From contig NC_010001.1 in the NCBI RefSeq assembly GCF_000018685.1, positions 574,001-638,000 of the forward strand: DNA of 64,000 bases. The letters are read 5' to 3'. Below are positions 41,427 through 52,000 of the stretch, piece after piece. The notes below the pieces were generated by a model, which searched no databases, was not told the DNA's origin, and was given only the letters and a program-made list of their open reading frames with translations. A program made the translations under genes and the position numbers. The first letter of the stretch is position 1. Every line of letters begins with the position of its first letter. Origin of the DNA: Lachnoclostridium phytofermentans ISDg. GTDB taxonomy: Bacteria; Bacillota; Clostridia; Lachnospirales; Lachnospiraceae.

Positions 41427-43103
41427 ATGAGATTAAAAAAAGTAATGTGTGTAACATTAGCAGCGGCAATGTTAATGGGTAGTCTTGCCGGCTGTGCAAA
41501 AAAGGATAATAAAGTGGACAATCCATCCGTAACACAGCCTGCAACAGATGAGAATAATAAAGGCAGTGATGATAACAAAGAAAATACTGATGCTCCAGTG
41601 GCTAATGCAGAGCCAGTAGAATTAAAGATTCACTTTCACTCCAATAATAAATATACCTTATTAGATGAGAACGGAAAGTTATTACCAGTATTTGCTTTGG
41701 CTGGGGAGAAGACTAATTCTATCGTGGAAAGTACTGCAAATCCTGTAGCACAGAATTCAATCGAAGAATTTCAGTTACAGGCAGCTGAGAAATTTCCAGC
41801 AGATATCTACGGTGGAACCTCCTTACGATCTTCTATTACTTCTTATGCATACCAGGGAGCTTTTCTACCTTTAAATGACTTAATTGATCAGTATGCACCA
41901 AACCTCAAGAAGTTCCTTGATGAGAATCCAGATGTAAAAGCTGCTCATACTGCTGCAGACGGCAATATCTATATGTTAAATTATTGTCCGGATGGTGATG
42001 TTGCAAGAGTTTATTTTATTCGTACTGATTGGTTAGACAAATTAGGCCTTAGTATGCCAACAACATTCGAAGAGTTGGAAAATGTATTATATGCATTTAA
42101 AAACAACGATCCTAACGGAAATGGTTTGAAAGATGAAGTTCCGGTATTTAATGATAAATGGGAAGAATTAATACGATTAGCTAATCTTTGGGGTGCAAGA
42201 GTATATGGCTTTGATACTTTTACAGAGCGTGTTGTATTAGATTCTAATGATAAATTCTATCAAGCATGGACAGCACCTGAGTTTAAAGAGGCATTAATTG
42301 GATTAAATAAGTGGTACAAAGATGGAATTATTGATCAGGAAGCATTTACAAGAAAACAGAATACCGCACGTCAGACACTTTGGGCAAAAGAAAATACTGG
42401 CGGTATGACACATGAATTCTTTGCATCAACATCAGCATTTAACTATAATACAGAAGTATTGGCAGCAGTACCTGATTTTAAACTGGAAGCTTTCCTTCCT
42501 GTCAATAAGAATGGTGCAGGATTTGAAGAGCATCAAAGAGCGATAGCAAAACAAGATGGATGGGCAATTTCTGCAAGTACAAAGAATGCAGAAGCAGCAA
42601 TTCGTTATATGGATTGGTTCTACTCAGAAGAAGGTAGAAGAGCGATTAACTTCGGTATTGAAGGTGAATCTTATACGATGGTAAACGGTGTTCCTACATT
42701 TACAGAAGATGTTTTAAAGCAAGGTAACGTAAATACTTACTTACAAAGTGCTTATGGTGCTCAGCTTCCAATTGGTTATAAGCAAAATTATGATTATGAA
42801 GATCAATGGGTAACCAAAGAGGGTAGAGATGCTAATGAGCTTTATTCTGCCAATAAAGCAAGTGTTTATACTGTACCAACTACTCCAGTTCTAAGCTTTA
42901 CAGAAGAAGAAACAGCAATGTATGATCAATGTCTTACTGCTATAAATGAATACCAAAATGAGATGGTAACTGCATTTATTACTGGAAAGACTGATATCGA
43001 ATCTAACTGGGATGCATATATAGCAAAATGTAAGGAATTAGGAGTAGATACTTTAGTAGAACTATATGAAACAGCTTATGCAAGATATAAAGCAATCAAA
43101 TAG
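41427..43103 (+). CDS. Extracellular solute-binding lipoprotein, LplA type
   Basis: 558 residues; AAAGGAGAGGG site before ATG. Lipobox LAGC (Cys23), then a low-complexity Asp/Asn linker to about residue 55. The rest is the two-lobe binding fold with RVYFIRTDWLDKLGLSMPTTFEEL and DPNGNGLKDEVPVF, hallmark of the large LplA-type binding proteins. It binds oligosaccharide outside and hands it to the two permeases. Given the locus, the ligand is probably an unsaturated alginate or related uronate oligomer. Confidence 0.93.
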   Translation: MRLKKVMCVTLAAAMLMGSLAGCAKKDNKVDNPSVTQPATDENNKGSDDNKENTDAPVANAEPVELKIHFHSNNKYTLLDENGKLLPVFALAGEKTNSIVESTANPVAQNSIEEFQLQAAEKFPADIYGGTSLRSSITSYAYQGAFLPLNDLIDQYAPNLKKFLDENPDVKAAHTAADGNIYMLNYCPDGDVARVYFIRTDWLDKLGLSMPTTFEELENVLYAFKNNDPNGNGLKDEVPVFNDKWEELIRLANLWGARVYGFDTFTERVVLDSNDKFYQAWTAPEFKEALIGLNKWYKDGIIDQEAFTRKQNTARQTLWAKENTGGMTHEFFASTSAFNYNTEVLAAVPDFKLEAFLPVNKNGAGFEEHQRAIAKQDGWAISASTKNAEAAIRYMDWFYSEEGRRAINFGIEGESYTMVNGVPTFTEDVLKQGNVNTYLQSAYGAQLPIGYKQNYDYEDQWVTKEGRDANELYSANKASVYTVPTTPVLSFTEEETAMYDQCLTAINEYQNEMVTAFITGKTDIESNWDAYIAKCKELGVDTLVELYETAYARYKAIK

Positions 43104-43157
43104 TAGAGTAGAGAAGTAAAAAATTAATATCGGGTAGTTTAAAACTATTTTGAAAGG

Positions 43158-43200
43158 AGATGCTGCAAAATTACTATGCAAATAGATTTTTGCGGCATCT
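43158..43200 (+). other. Intercistronic hairpin after the binding-protein gene
   Basis: Arms AGATGCTGCAAAA (43158-43170) and TTTTGCGGCATCT (43188-43200), one G-T pair, no T-run. Likely an mRNA stabiliser or a partial terminator that makes transporter genes more abundant than the lyase genes. Confidence 0.6.
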
Positions 43201-43266
43201 TATACTATACCGGGAAATATGAACTGGAAGAAAATCCCTAATGACAGTGCAGAAATGAGGTAACGT

Positions 43267-45552
43267 ATGACAAAATTAATCGAGCCCAAAAGTTCAATCT
43301 TAACAATAGGATATCATCCGGAGAATGAAAAAATTCTGGAAAATCCACCTAGATTTACGTGGATGCCAGAGAGTGAAAAGGACATTTTATATCGAATCCA
43401 GGTATCAAAAAATGATACGTTTGATCCGGATTCCACATTGACTATACATCATATCCCATATAATTTTTATACATTAGACAAAGAGCTTGAACCCGGTGAT
43501 TATTACTGGAGATATACCATAGATCAAGAGGAGTGTTCTTATAGTAAGGTCCGTAAGTTATCAATATCGGATGGTTTAGTAGTTACACCACTTGTCAGTA
43601 GAGAAAAAAGATATGATAACGTGGATATGTCGCACCCACGTATCTGGCTAAATAAAGAGAAAATAGACATGTTTCGCGAGGAATTAGAGAAAAATCCTAA
43701 TTATTGTGGATTCCAGATTTTTCTTGAAAGGTCAGTATTAATACATGTAAATTCAGAATTTGTGGCAGAGCCTCCTTTTTATCCAGGAAATATTAGAGTG
43801 GTAGAGTTATGGAGAAAGAATTATCAAGAATGCCAGAGAGGGTTAGAGTACATAAGATCCTTAAGTGTTGCGGGTGTATTGCTTGAAAATAGTGAATATA
43901 TTGAGAAAGCAAAACTTGCTTTGCTTAAACTGGCCTCGTGGGATACCAATGGTTCTACAGCAAGAGATTATAATGATGAATGTTCATTTCGTGTTGCCTA
44001 TGCCTTAGCTTTTGGTTACGACTGGCTGTATTCCTTCTTAACAAAACAGGAAAGGAGTATCATTCTTGAATCTTTGAGTGTACGAACCAGGCAAGTGGCA
44101 ACTCACATCATCAAAGATTCCAGAATTCATCTTTCCCTTTATGACAGCCATGCGGTTCGATCGCTTTCTTCTGTACTGACTCCATGCTGTATAGCAATGC
44201 TTGGAGAATCTGCAGAAGCTAAGGAATGGCTTGATTATACCATTGAATACTTTAACACCATTTATACGCCATGGGGAGGCGAAGATGGCGGTTGGGCAGA
44301 AGGCGGACTTTACTGGACGACCGGAATGGCGTTTGTTTCAGAAGCACTAAATACAATTAAGAGCTTTTTAAACATTGATATCTATAAACGTCCGTTTTTC
44401 CAAAAAACTGGAGATTTTCCGCTTTATTGTATGCCTGTCGATACTTATCGTGCAAGTTTTTGTGATCAATCAAATCTGGGAAAATATCCCGGACATAAGA
44501 CTGCCTATAATATCAGACAATTTGCAGGGGTGACTGGGAATCAAAATTACCAATGGTATTATGAGCAGGTACTAGAGAGGGAAAAGGAAATAGATCAGGA
44601 CTTTTTTAATAAGGGATGGTGGGATTTTTATTTTGATGATATGGTATATCGCCATGACTACAAAGACACAACACTGAAAGAGGAAAAACTGGAACGAGTA
44701 AAATGGTTCAAAGATATCGGATGGGTAGCAATCAATAAAGATATGAAAGACCCAAAGGAACATATCTTTTTATTAACTAAGAGCAGTCCTTACGGTTCTG
44801 TCAGCCATAGTCATGGAGATCAGAATTCCTTTGTGCTATTCGCTTATGGAGAACCGCTAATTATTAAAAGCGGATACTACATTGGTTTTAATACGACGAT
44901 GCACCGAAATTTTCGAAGACAGACACTTTCTCATAACTCTATTCTCATTAACGGCAAAGGTCAGTATGCCGGGATGGATAAGGCAAAACAACTTAGCGCA
45001 AAGGGGCATATTTGCGAAGTCAAAGAAAGTGACAACTTAGTTTATATCAAAGAAGATGCAACGGCGGCATACCAGCTGACAGCACCTGAGCTAACAAAAT
45101 ACACAAGAGAAATTTATTTTGTGGACGATTCTTACTTTATTCTTGTTGACACAGTAGAGTCAGAAGATAAATCGGATGTAGAATGGCTGCTTCATAGCCT
45201 AAGTAAATTTCAAATCGAGGAAGAAACAATCGAAGTAAATGGAAAGATGGCAGGAATGACAGCAAAAATCGTATATTGTTCCAGCAATATTGAATCGATA
45301 ACTCAAAGCGATATTTTTACCGAAGTCGATGAAAAGGAAACGGATGGGCTTGACAACCAATGGCATCTGACTATGAAAACAGGGAAAGCAAAGAAACATA
45401 TTATTGTATCAGTAATTGTCCCATATAAGATGGAGCAGAAAAAATTAGTAAATAGCGTAAGAGATGATCAGGGAATGGATATTTATTTATATTTTAGTTA
45501 TGAAGGTAAGACATTTTCCCTATGTATTGATGGCACTAAGCGGAATGAGTAA
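43267..45552 (+). CDS. Heparinase II/III-fold polysaccharide lyase (exo-oligoalginate lyase-like)
   Basis: 761 residues without signal peptide, so intracellular. A beta-sandwich-like N-terminus (about 1-105) with PRFTWMPESEKDILYRIQVS is followed by an alpha/alpha barrel (about 110-430) and a C-terminal beta-sandwich. Candidate catalytic residues are His near 296 (YDSHAVRSL), Tyr near 349 (EGGLYWTTGMAF) and His near 516 (SHSHGDQNSFVLFAYG). This plan and size match PL15 and PL17 exolyases, which release unsaturated monouronate from alginate oligomers. The gene follows the transporter and precedes a second lyase by 19 bases. Heparin-like oligosaccharides cannot be excluded. Confidence 0.85.
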   Translation: MTKLIEPKSSILTIGYHPENEKILENPPRFTWMPESEKDILYRIQVSKNDTFDPDSTLTIHHIPYNFYTLDKELEPGDYYWRYTIDQEECSYSKVRKLSISDGLVVTPLVSREKRYDNVDMSHPRIWLNKEKIDMFREELEKNPNYCGFQIFLERSVLIHVNSEFVAEPPFYPGNIRVVELWRKNYQECQRGLEYIRSLSVAGVLLENSEYIEKAKLALLKLASWDTNGSTARDYNDECSFRVAYALAFGYDWLYSFLTKQERSIILESLSVRTRQVATHIIKDSRIHLSLYDSHAVRSLSSVLTPCCIAMLGESAEAKEWLDYTIEYFNTIYTPWGGEDGGWAEGGLYWTTGMAFVSEALNTIKSFLNIDIYKRPFFQKTGDFPLYCMPVDTYRASFCDQSNLGKYPGHKTAYNIRQFAGVTGNQNYQWYYEQVLEREKEIDQDFFNKGWWDFYFDDMVYRHDYKDTTLKEEKLERVKWFKDIGWVAINKDMKDPKEHIFLLTKSSPYGSVSHSHGDQNSFVLFAYGEPLIIKSGYYIGFNTTMHRNFRRQTLSHNSILINGKGQYAGMDKAKQLSAKGHICEVKESDNLVYIKEDATAAYQLTAPELTKYTREIYFVDDSYFILVDTVESEDKSDVEWLLHSLSKFQIEEETIEVNGKMAGMTAKIVYCSSNIESITQSDIFTEVDEKETDGLDNQWHLTMKTGKAKKHIIVSVIVPYKMEQKKLVNSVRDDQGMDIYLYFSYEGKTFSLCIDGTKRNE

Positions 45553-45571
45553 GAACATGAAGGAGTAGGGT

Positions 45572-47440
45572 ATGTATTTCGAATATCAAAACTATTTAAA
45601 AAATAATGAGAATTATCATGATATGCTAACTGCAATGAAGCAGGAAACCGAATATTTTATGGAACGTTTTAAGGACGATCCTAGGTTTTTAAGCGGTTGG
45701 GGGCATGGGTACTTTTGTAACGAGGATGGAGGCAGATTGATTTATGATATCAATAAGCCCTATGAGCATAAATGTTCTATCTGTGGAAAGGTATACAGTG
45801 AGTTTATCTACGACTCTTACTTCATTACGATGTTTCGTAACGACGCGGTAGTAACAGCAATGAAGGCTGCTCTGTTATATGCTGTCTATGCAGAAGAAAA
45901 ATACCTTACGTTTGTCAAGACGATTGTTGGTTTTTACGCTGATAACTACGAACACTTTGCGGTACATGCGAAAGAGAAAATCAACTGTAATTTAAATGAG
46001 GATGTCGGCGGTGCTGGAAAAATCATGCCACAAGGACTTAATGAAGCAATCGTAGCAATCCGGTTTATCATTGCATTGGAATTAGTAAAGGATTCTTTGG
46101 ATACTACGTGGATACAAGAAGTAAATGAAAAGCTATTTGCACCCATGGTTAAATTGCTGCTCCCTCAGAAGATGCACATTCATAATATTCCGGTATGGAT
46201 CAACAGTGCAATCGGAAGTATGGGGTTATTCTTTCAAGAAGAGGAATGGGTGAAGGAGGCAACAAAGAACCCATATCATGTTTATGAGCAGATTAGAAAA
46301 GGGGTTACCGACAGCGGTTTCTGGTATGAGGGCTCCATTCATTACAATTTTTTCGCCTTGGAAGGTTTGATGAGCTTTTTAGTGTTTGCAAAAGCTTATC
46401 ATTTGGAAATCCCAGCTGATATTAATGAGACAGTCTTTCATATGTTGGAAGCTGCTTATGAATATGCTTTTGATAACGACCTCTTTCCGAATCCTAGCGA
46501 TGGATGGCCGAATATATCATTAAAAACATATTCCTATATCTATTTCATGGGTTATAAAGTATTTGGTGAAAAGGTTCTTCCTTTTATAAAGCATATTGAA
46601 AATACTCCGGGAGAGAGAGGAAAGCTTCCGTTATCAGAGCCTTACTATTATAAGAATAAGATATCTCTGGAACGTATACTTTTTGGACCGGATATTATGG
46701 AGCTTAAGGCAGAGGAAATTAAATCAAGGGGATCCAAGAATTTTAGTGGCTCCAACTGTGCGATTCTGCGGAATAATGAGTTTAATGTATTTTTAAAATA
46801 CGGACATCAAACAAAAAGCCATGCGCATCCAGATAAGATGAATATTGAAATCATGGTTGGAGGTAAGGTTTTAACAAAGGACTTATCAAATTCAGGCTAT
46901 GCCTCAAAATTATGCAATGGCTGGCATAGAACCATTGCAGCTCATAATACCTGTGTTGTCAATGGAATGTCAACGGATATTACAAAAAGCGGTGAGGTGA
47001 CACAATTTTCTGACAACCTTATTGAGGCTAAAGCAATGGCATATGAAGGCGTTATGTACACCAGAAAATTTGAGCTAAGAGATGAAACACTATTGGATTC
47101 TTTTTTAGTGAGTTGTGAGAAATCTAGCGTCATTGATTGGTTTTTCCATTTTGAAACACCAATTGAGACAGAGCAGTTAAAATTAAAAGAGGTTAATTTA
47201 TTTACGGAATATCCTTATGTGACTAAGGTATCGGAGATAGAAACAGAGGAGAAAACTCTTATTTTAAAGAATGATTTGGTAACTATGCAGCTGATTTTGG
47301 AAGAAGGGGTAAAGGTATATTTCACAAAAACCTACAATAATCCTGCCAACACCATGAGAGATACAATTATTTTAAGAAAAGAAGGTAAGGAAGCCAGATT
47401 TCAGAATGTAATAACAAAATTAAAGAACGGGCTGAATTAA
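45572..47440 (+). CDS. Second heparinase II/III-domain lyase
   Basis: 622 residues without signal peptide. An alpha/alpha barrel with FWYEGSIHYNFFALEG (catalytic Tyr candidate) leads into the heparinase II/III beta domain KYGHQTKSHAHPDKMNIEIM (His near 416) and WHRTIAAHNTCVVNG. It lacks the extra N-terminal beta domain of its neighbour and has a zinc-knuckle-like HKCSICGKVYSEF near residue 73. It probably shares the oligouronide substrate but with a different linkage or end preference. Exact lyase family not assigned. Start has GGAG ten bases before ATG. Confidence 0.83.
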   Translation: MYFEYQNYLKNNENYHDMLTAMKQETEYFMERFKDDPRFLSGWGHGYFCNEDGGRLIYDINKPYEHKCSICGKVYSEFIYDSYFITMFRNDAVVTAMKAALLYAVYAEEKYLTFVKTIVGFYADNYEHFAVHAKEKINCNLNEDVGGAGKIMPQGLNEAIVAIRFIIALELVKDSLDTTWIQEVNEKLFAPMVKLLLPQKMHIHNIPVWINSAIGSMGLFFQEEEWVKEATKNPYHVYEQIRKGVTDSGFWYEGSIHYNFFALEGLMSFLVFAKAYHLEIPADINETVFHMLEAAYEYAFDNDLFPNPSDGWPNISLKTYSYIYFMGYKVFGEKVLPFIKHIENTPGERGKLPLSEPYYYKNKISLERILFGPDIMELKAEEIKSRGSKNFSGSNCAILRNNEFNVFLKYGHQTKSHAHPDKMNIEIMVGGKVLTKDLSNSGYASKLCNGWHRTIAAHNTCVVNGMSTDITKSGEVTQFSDNLIEAKAMAYEGVMYTRKFELRDETLLDSFLVSCEKSSVIDWFFHFETPIETEQLKLKEVNLFTEYPYVTKVSEIETEEKTLILKNDLVTMQLILEEGVKVYFTKTYNNPANTMRDTIILRKEGKEARFQNVITKLKNGLN

Positions 47441-47480
47441 CCGCACAGTAGGAATAGTTTTAATATGAAGGAGGAGAAAG

Positions 47481-48278
47481 ATGAGTACATCATTTTCATT
47501 AGAAGGTAAAATCGCACTGGTAACCGGTGCATGTTATGGTATTGGGTTTGCAATTGCATCCGGATTTGCGAAGGCGGGGGCAACCATTGTTTTTAATGAT
47601 ATTAAGCAGGAATCAGTGGATAAGGGCCTCTTGGCGTACCAGGAAGCAGGAATTAAGGCATATGGATATGTATGTGATGTTACCAAAGAAGAACAGGTAA
47701 CAGAAATGGTTGCTAAGATTGAGAAAGAAGTTGGAGTAATTGATATCTTAGTCAATAATGCTGGAATTATCAAAAGAATTCCAATGTGCGAAATGTCAGC
47801 AGAAGAGTTCCGCCAGGTAGTAGATGTGGATTTAAATGCACCATTTATTGTAGCAAAAGCAGTAATTCCAGGTATGATCAAAAAAGGGAATGGTAAAATT
47901 ATCAACATTTGTTCTATGATGAGTGAATTGGGACGAGAGACTGTATCTGCATATGCAGCAGCAAAGGGTGGTTTAAAGATGCTCACTAAAAATATTGCTT
48001 CAGAGTACGGTGAGTTTAACATTCAGTGCAACGGTCTTGGACCTGGATATATTGCAACACCACAGACAGCTCCACTTCGTGAAGTTAGTGCGGATGGAAA
48101 GAGACATCCATTTGATCAGTTTATTCTAGCAAAGACACCGGCTGCTCGTTGGGGAGAGGCAGAAGATTTGGTAGGTCCAGCTGTGTTCCTGGCATCGGAA
48201 GCGTCCAATTTTGTCAATGGACATATCCTTTATGTGGACGGCGGAATCTTAGCGTATATTGGAAAGCAACCAGAATAA
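47481..48278 (+). CDS. SDR dehydrogenase, KduD/DhuD-like
   Basis: 265 residues; GGAGG eight bases before ATG. Classical SDR: ALVTGACYGIGFAIA (cofactor), NNAGI, catalytic Ser in NICSMMSEL and YAAAKGGL for Tyr-Lys. It matches the gluconate 5-dehydrogenase/KduD group. In streptococci the same type of SDR (DhuD) reduces 3-deoxy-D-glycero-2,5-hexodiulosonate to 2-keto-3-deoxygluconate. It precedes the RpiB-like isomerase by about 115 bases. The two enzymes would act in sequence, isomerase then reductase. Confidence 0.88.
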   Translation: MSTSFSLEGKIALVTGACYGIGFAIASGFAKAGATIVFNDIKQESVDKGLLAYQEAGIKAYGYVCDVTKEEQVTEMVAKIEKEVGVIDILVNNAGIIKRIPMCEMSAEEFRQVVDVDLNAPFIVAKAVIPGMIKKGNGKIINICSMMSELGRETVSAYAAAKGGLKMLTKNIASEYGEFNIQCNGLGPGYIATPQTAPLREVSADGKRHPFDQFILAKTPAARWGEAEDLVGPAVFLASEASNFVNGHILYVDGGILAYIGKQPE

Positions 48279-48394
48279 TTGCAATAAGATTCAAAAAAGT
48301 AAAGGGAAATTAGTGGTGTCAAAATAGTTAAGAATGAATAGTGGCTAGTGTAAAAAAAGTTTTTCATGCACAATGGAAAGGGATGGTATTTAAT

Positions 48395-49030
48395 ATGAAG
48401 ATAGCATTAATTAATGAAAATAGTCAGGCAGCAAAGAATGAAATGATAGCAAAGGCACTAACCGATGTGGTGACACCAATGGGCCATGAGGTATTTAATT
48501 ATGGAATGTATGGAGCCGAAGATAAGGCACCGCTTACTTATGTACAGAACGGTATCCTTGCCGCAATATTATTGAATTCTGGTGCGGCAGATTATGTAAT
48601 TACGGGCTGTGGAACCGGAGAGGGAGCTATGCTAGCTTGCAACTCTTTCCCAGGAGTTTTATGCGGACATGTTGTTGATCCGTCCGATGCTTATATGTTT
48701 GCACAAATCAATGATGGCAATGCCATTGCACTTCCTTTTGCAAAAGGATTTGGATGGGGTGCAGAACTTAATTTAACTTATATCTTTGAAAAGTTGTTCC
48801 AAGGAGAAAGTGGACAGGGCTATCCAAAAGATAGAGTTATTCCGGAACAAAGAAATAAAAAGATTTTAGATGAGGTAAAGAAAGTAACTCATGTAGATAT
48901 GATTACAATTCTTAAAAATATTGATCAGGAATTATTAAAAGGGGCGATTGCCGGCGAGAAATTTGGAGAGTTTTTCTATGCCAACTGCAAAGATGACGAA
49001 ATTAAAGCATTTATAAAAAGTATTTTATAA
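48395..49030 (+). CDS. RpiB/LacA/LacB-family isomerase, DhuI-like
   Basis: About 211 residues from ATG at 48395. This start opens the conserved MKIALINENSQAAKN; longer forms add only unsupported sequence and the ribosome site (AAAGGGA) is a little far at 11 bases. Family text is VITGCGTGEGAMLACNSFPGVLCGHV (Cys of the active site) and the C-terminal extension past the basic RpiB fold. In streptococci, DhuI of this family isomerises the keto form of unsaturated glucuronate. Together with KdgF and the DhuD-like SDR it makes a full route to 2-keto-3-deoxygluconate. A kinase and aldolase must lie elsewhere. Confidence 0.85.
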   Translation: MKIALINENSQAAKNEMIAKALTDVVTPMGHEVFNYGMYGAEDKAPLTYVQNGILAAILLNSGAADYVITGCGTGEGAMLACNSFPGVLCGHVVDPSDAYMFAQINDGNAIALPFAKGFGWGAELNLTYIFEKLFQGESGQGYPKDRVIPEQRNKKILDEVKKVTHVDMITILKNIDQELLKGAIAGEKFGEFFYANCKDDEIKAFIKSIL

Positions 49031-49045
49031 AGCGGAGGTTAGGTT

Positions 49046-52000
49046 ATGGGATGTAGACATAGTAAGTTAAGAAGGATAACAGCACTAATTGTATTGATAG
49101 CCATCGTAATTACTGGTATGCCTAATACCGTCCATGCACAAGATAAAACTTATATAATGTACCAGATAAAAGATGGGGATACAATTAAGAAAATAGCTGA
49201 TCGATACAATACAAGCATTGACAGCATTATGAAATTAAATAATATAAAAAATTCAAATGTATTTTATTCCGGAAAAGAAACCAAGGTACCGATAGCCTCG
49301 GTAACTTATGTGGTAAAAAAAGGAGATACACTTTCAAAGATAGCGAGAACTCACGGTACCACAGTTGATACTATTGCGAAATTAAATGGAATCAAAGATG
49401 AAAATAAGATACAAACAGGCCAAAAACTTATCGTAGTAAAAGAGGAACATGTAGAGAGTACAACTTCTGTAAACAATGAGGAAACCTTAGTAAGAACACA
49501 GAAGGAATTATTAAATGCCCTTGCATCGAAAAGTTCTACGGTGATTCGAATTGCTACTGAAAAAAAGATTACTTTTGAAATTCCAAAAAAGAATTATAAC
49601 GCAAAAGTTTTGATTGTAGATGCGAAAAATTCGGAAGTTAAGAACGAAGGAACATTTCATCATATATTAATTCAAGCCATTAAGACATCAACCTTTTATG
49701 AATATGGCAGTAAGAATACCATTATTATAAAAGCTTCTACAGCACATTTGGTAATGGAAAAGACCGCTGTACCTGGAAAGATTATTGTGGAAGATACGAA
49801 TAAAGAGCTTACTATCGATAACTATACGAAGAAGCAGATGACACTTCAGACGTCAGATACAGTATTAACAGTAAAGGCTGAAAATTCGGTGGAAGTGAAA
49901 CAAGGTATCGTAAAGAAGGAAAGCAAGTTGAATCAAATAAAACCAACAGTAGCACCAACTACGAAGCCGACCGCAGTACCTACTACGAAACCAACCGTAG
50001 TACCTACAATTACTCCAACTGGTACTCCAAATCCAACTACTGCTATGCCAGAACCAACGAGCATACCAACGGATATACCGACACCGGTGCCGACAACGAT
50101 ACCGCCGACTAATGTACCAACAATAAGTCCGACACCAATACCACAGCTACCTTCTGATATTGTTGATTTTTCAACCTGGAAATTACAACTTCCGATAGCA
50201 GGAGAATCTGGTTTATCAGTAAAAGAAGTAGGCCCTGAGGACTTAAACAACGGTTTTGTTCATGATGAATACTTCTATGTTGATACAGATGGTGGTATTG
50301 TGTTCCACTGCCCTGTGGATGGATTTAAGACAGCAAACACGAATTATGCGAGAACCGAGCTTCGAGAGATTATCGATGGAAAAAATCCAGCGGTGAACTG
50401 GGGATTTCAAGGAACCCATATTTTAAGGACCAGTGAGAGTGTTGAGAAAGTATCATCCAATGGAAGGACTGTAGTTTCTCAGATTCATGGAATCTATCCA
50501 AACGGTGATAATGGACCGGTGCTAGTTAAGGTACAGTATGAACATGATTTAAAAGCGGTTGTTGTTATGTTAAAAACAGGAACAGCGCCTAATGCTGCAG
50601 AGCAAAGGGGATATTTTTATGGTGTAGAATTAGGCCAGCGCTTTGAAACTGAAATTAAATGTGTGGAGGGTGTTTTATATGTAACCATCCAAAGCGAAGG
50701 AAGAAAAGAGACCTATACCATTAACTTCATGGAAATGGACCCTACATGGGGAGGGCAGCTTGGTTATTTCAAAGTAGGAAACTACATACAGGATAGTGAT
50801 GTAAATTATGAAAACGAGGCTGCTACTGTTAAGGTTTATTCCATCGAGACATTTCATGATGACTCTTATGTGGAGCAGGTTCCAATTGAAGGACTTGCAA
50901 TGAAACAGACAGAGGTGACCTTAGATGTTGGTGAAACCATCGGATTAGAACCTGTTTTTACACCAGTGGACACCACGAATAAGGCAGTAACTTGGAATGT
51001 AGTCAGCGGACAGAATAAGGTAGCGGTGAACAAGCATGGAGTTGTTACTGCAATAGCAGAGGGTGAAGCAATTGTTAGAGCAACTAGCAAAGAGAATAAC
51101 AGTGTTTTTGCTGAGTGCGTCTTGACCGTAACATTAGATTCGAAACAAGAGGTAATTGCTCTTTATGAGCAGGACTTTGGTAAAGATATGCCTTATGATA
51201 TCGCTAATGCAAGTGAGTGGCTACTTAGCACGACAGGATATGGTAAGGTGGAAGTAGAACAAGAGGGAGATAATTTTATATTAAAGCTAACCGATACGGA
51301 TATGGCTGGAACAGCAAAATCCTTGGTTTATTTTCCAGAGCAATATGGAACTACTACGCTTAGCTATCGGATTCGAGTGGATGAAATTTTAGTAAAAGAC
51401 CCAGAGGGAGCAAAAGCTCAGGCATCTTATCTCTACTTACCAGTAGGAGGCCAGGATGGTTTCATGAATGCAGCGGATGAGATGTTCCGTATTAGAAATG
51501 GTGCAACTTATCAAGGAGGAACACTAATTAATCATCGTTGGCAGCTATCCCACTCTTATTCGGATGCAACAATGAATTATGCAGCTACCGAGTTTAAGAT
51601 TGGAGAATGGAAAGAAATCACGGTCGTTATAACACCTGATAACGGTACAGCAAATGCGAATAAAACTGATGTCTATGTAGATGGCTATCGAGTCGCAAGT
51701 CAGATGAACAACAATAAGATCAATAGCTATATTAATCAAGCAGAGTTTTATACTGGTACGAAGGATCAGGTTAGTTTCAGTATTGATGATGTGAGAATTT
51801 ACTCCGGAGAAAAAGTAAGGGAAGCAGAAGATGCTCTGCCACCAACGAGCATTACCCTTGGAACTGCACCATCTACGATGGCAACTGGTGACTCCTTTAA
51901 GCTTACAACATACATTACACCGGCAGATGCCAAAGAAGCGGTAACTTATCTAATTACAAGTGGAGCAGACCTCGTATCTGTAAGTAAGGATGGGTTGGTA

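Noticed and set aside
49933..50250. 105-codon minus-strand frame rich in Val and Gly
   Set aside because: Reverse reading of the Thr-Pro linker of the PL7 gene.
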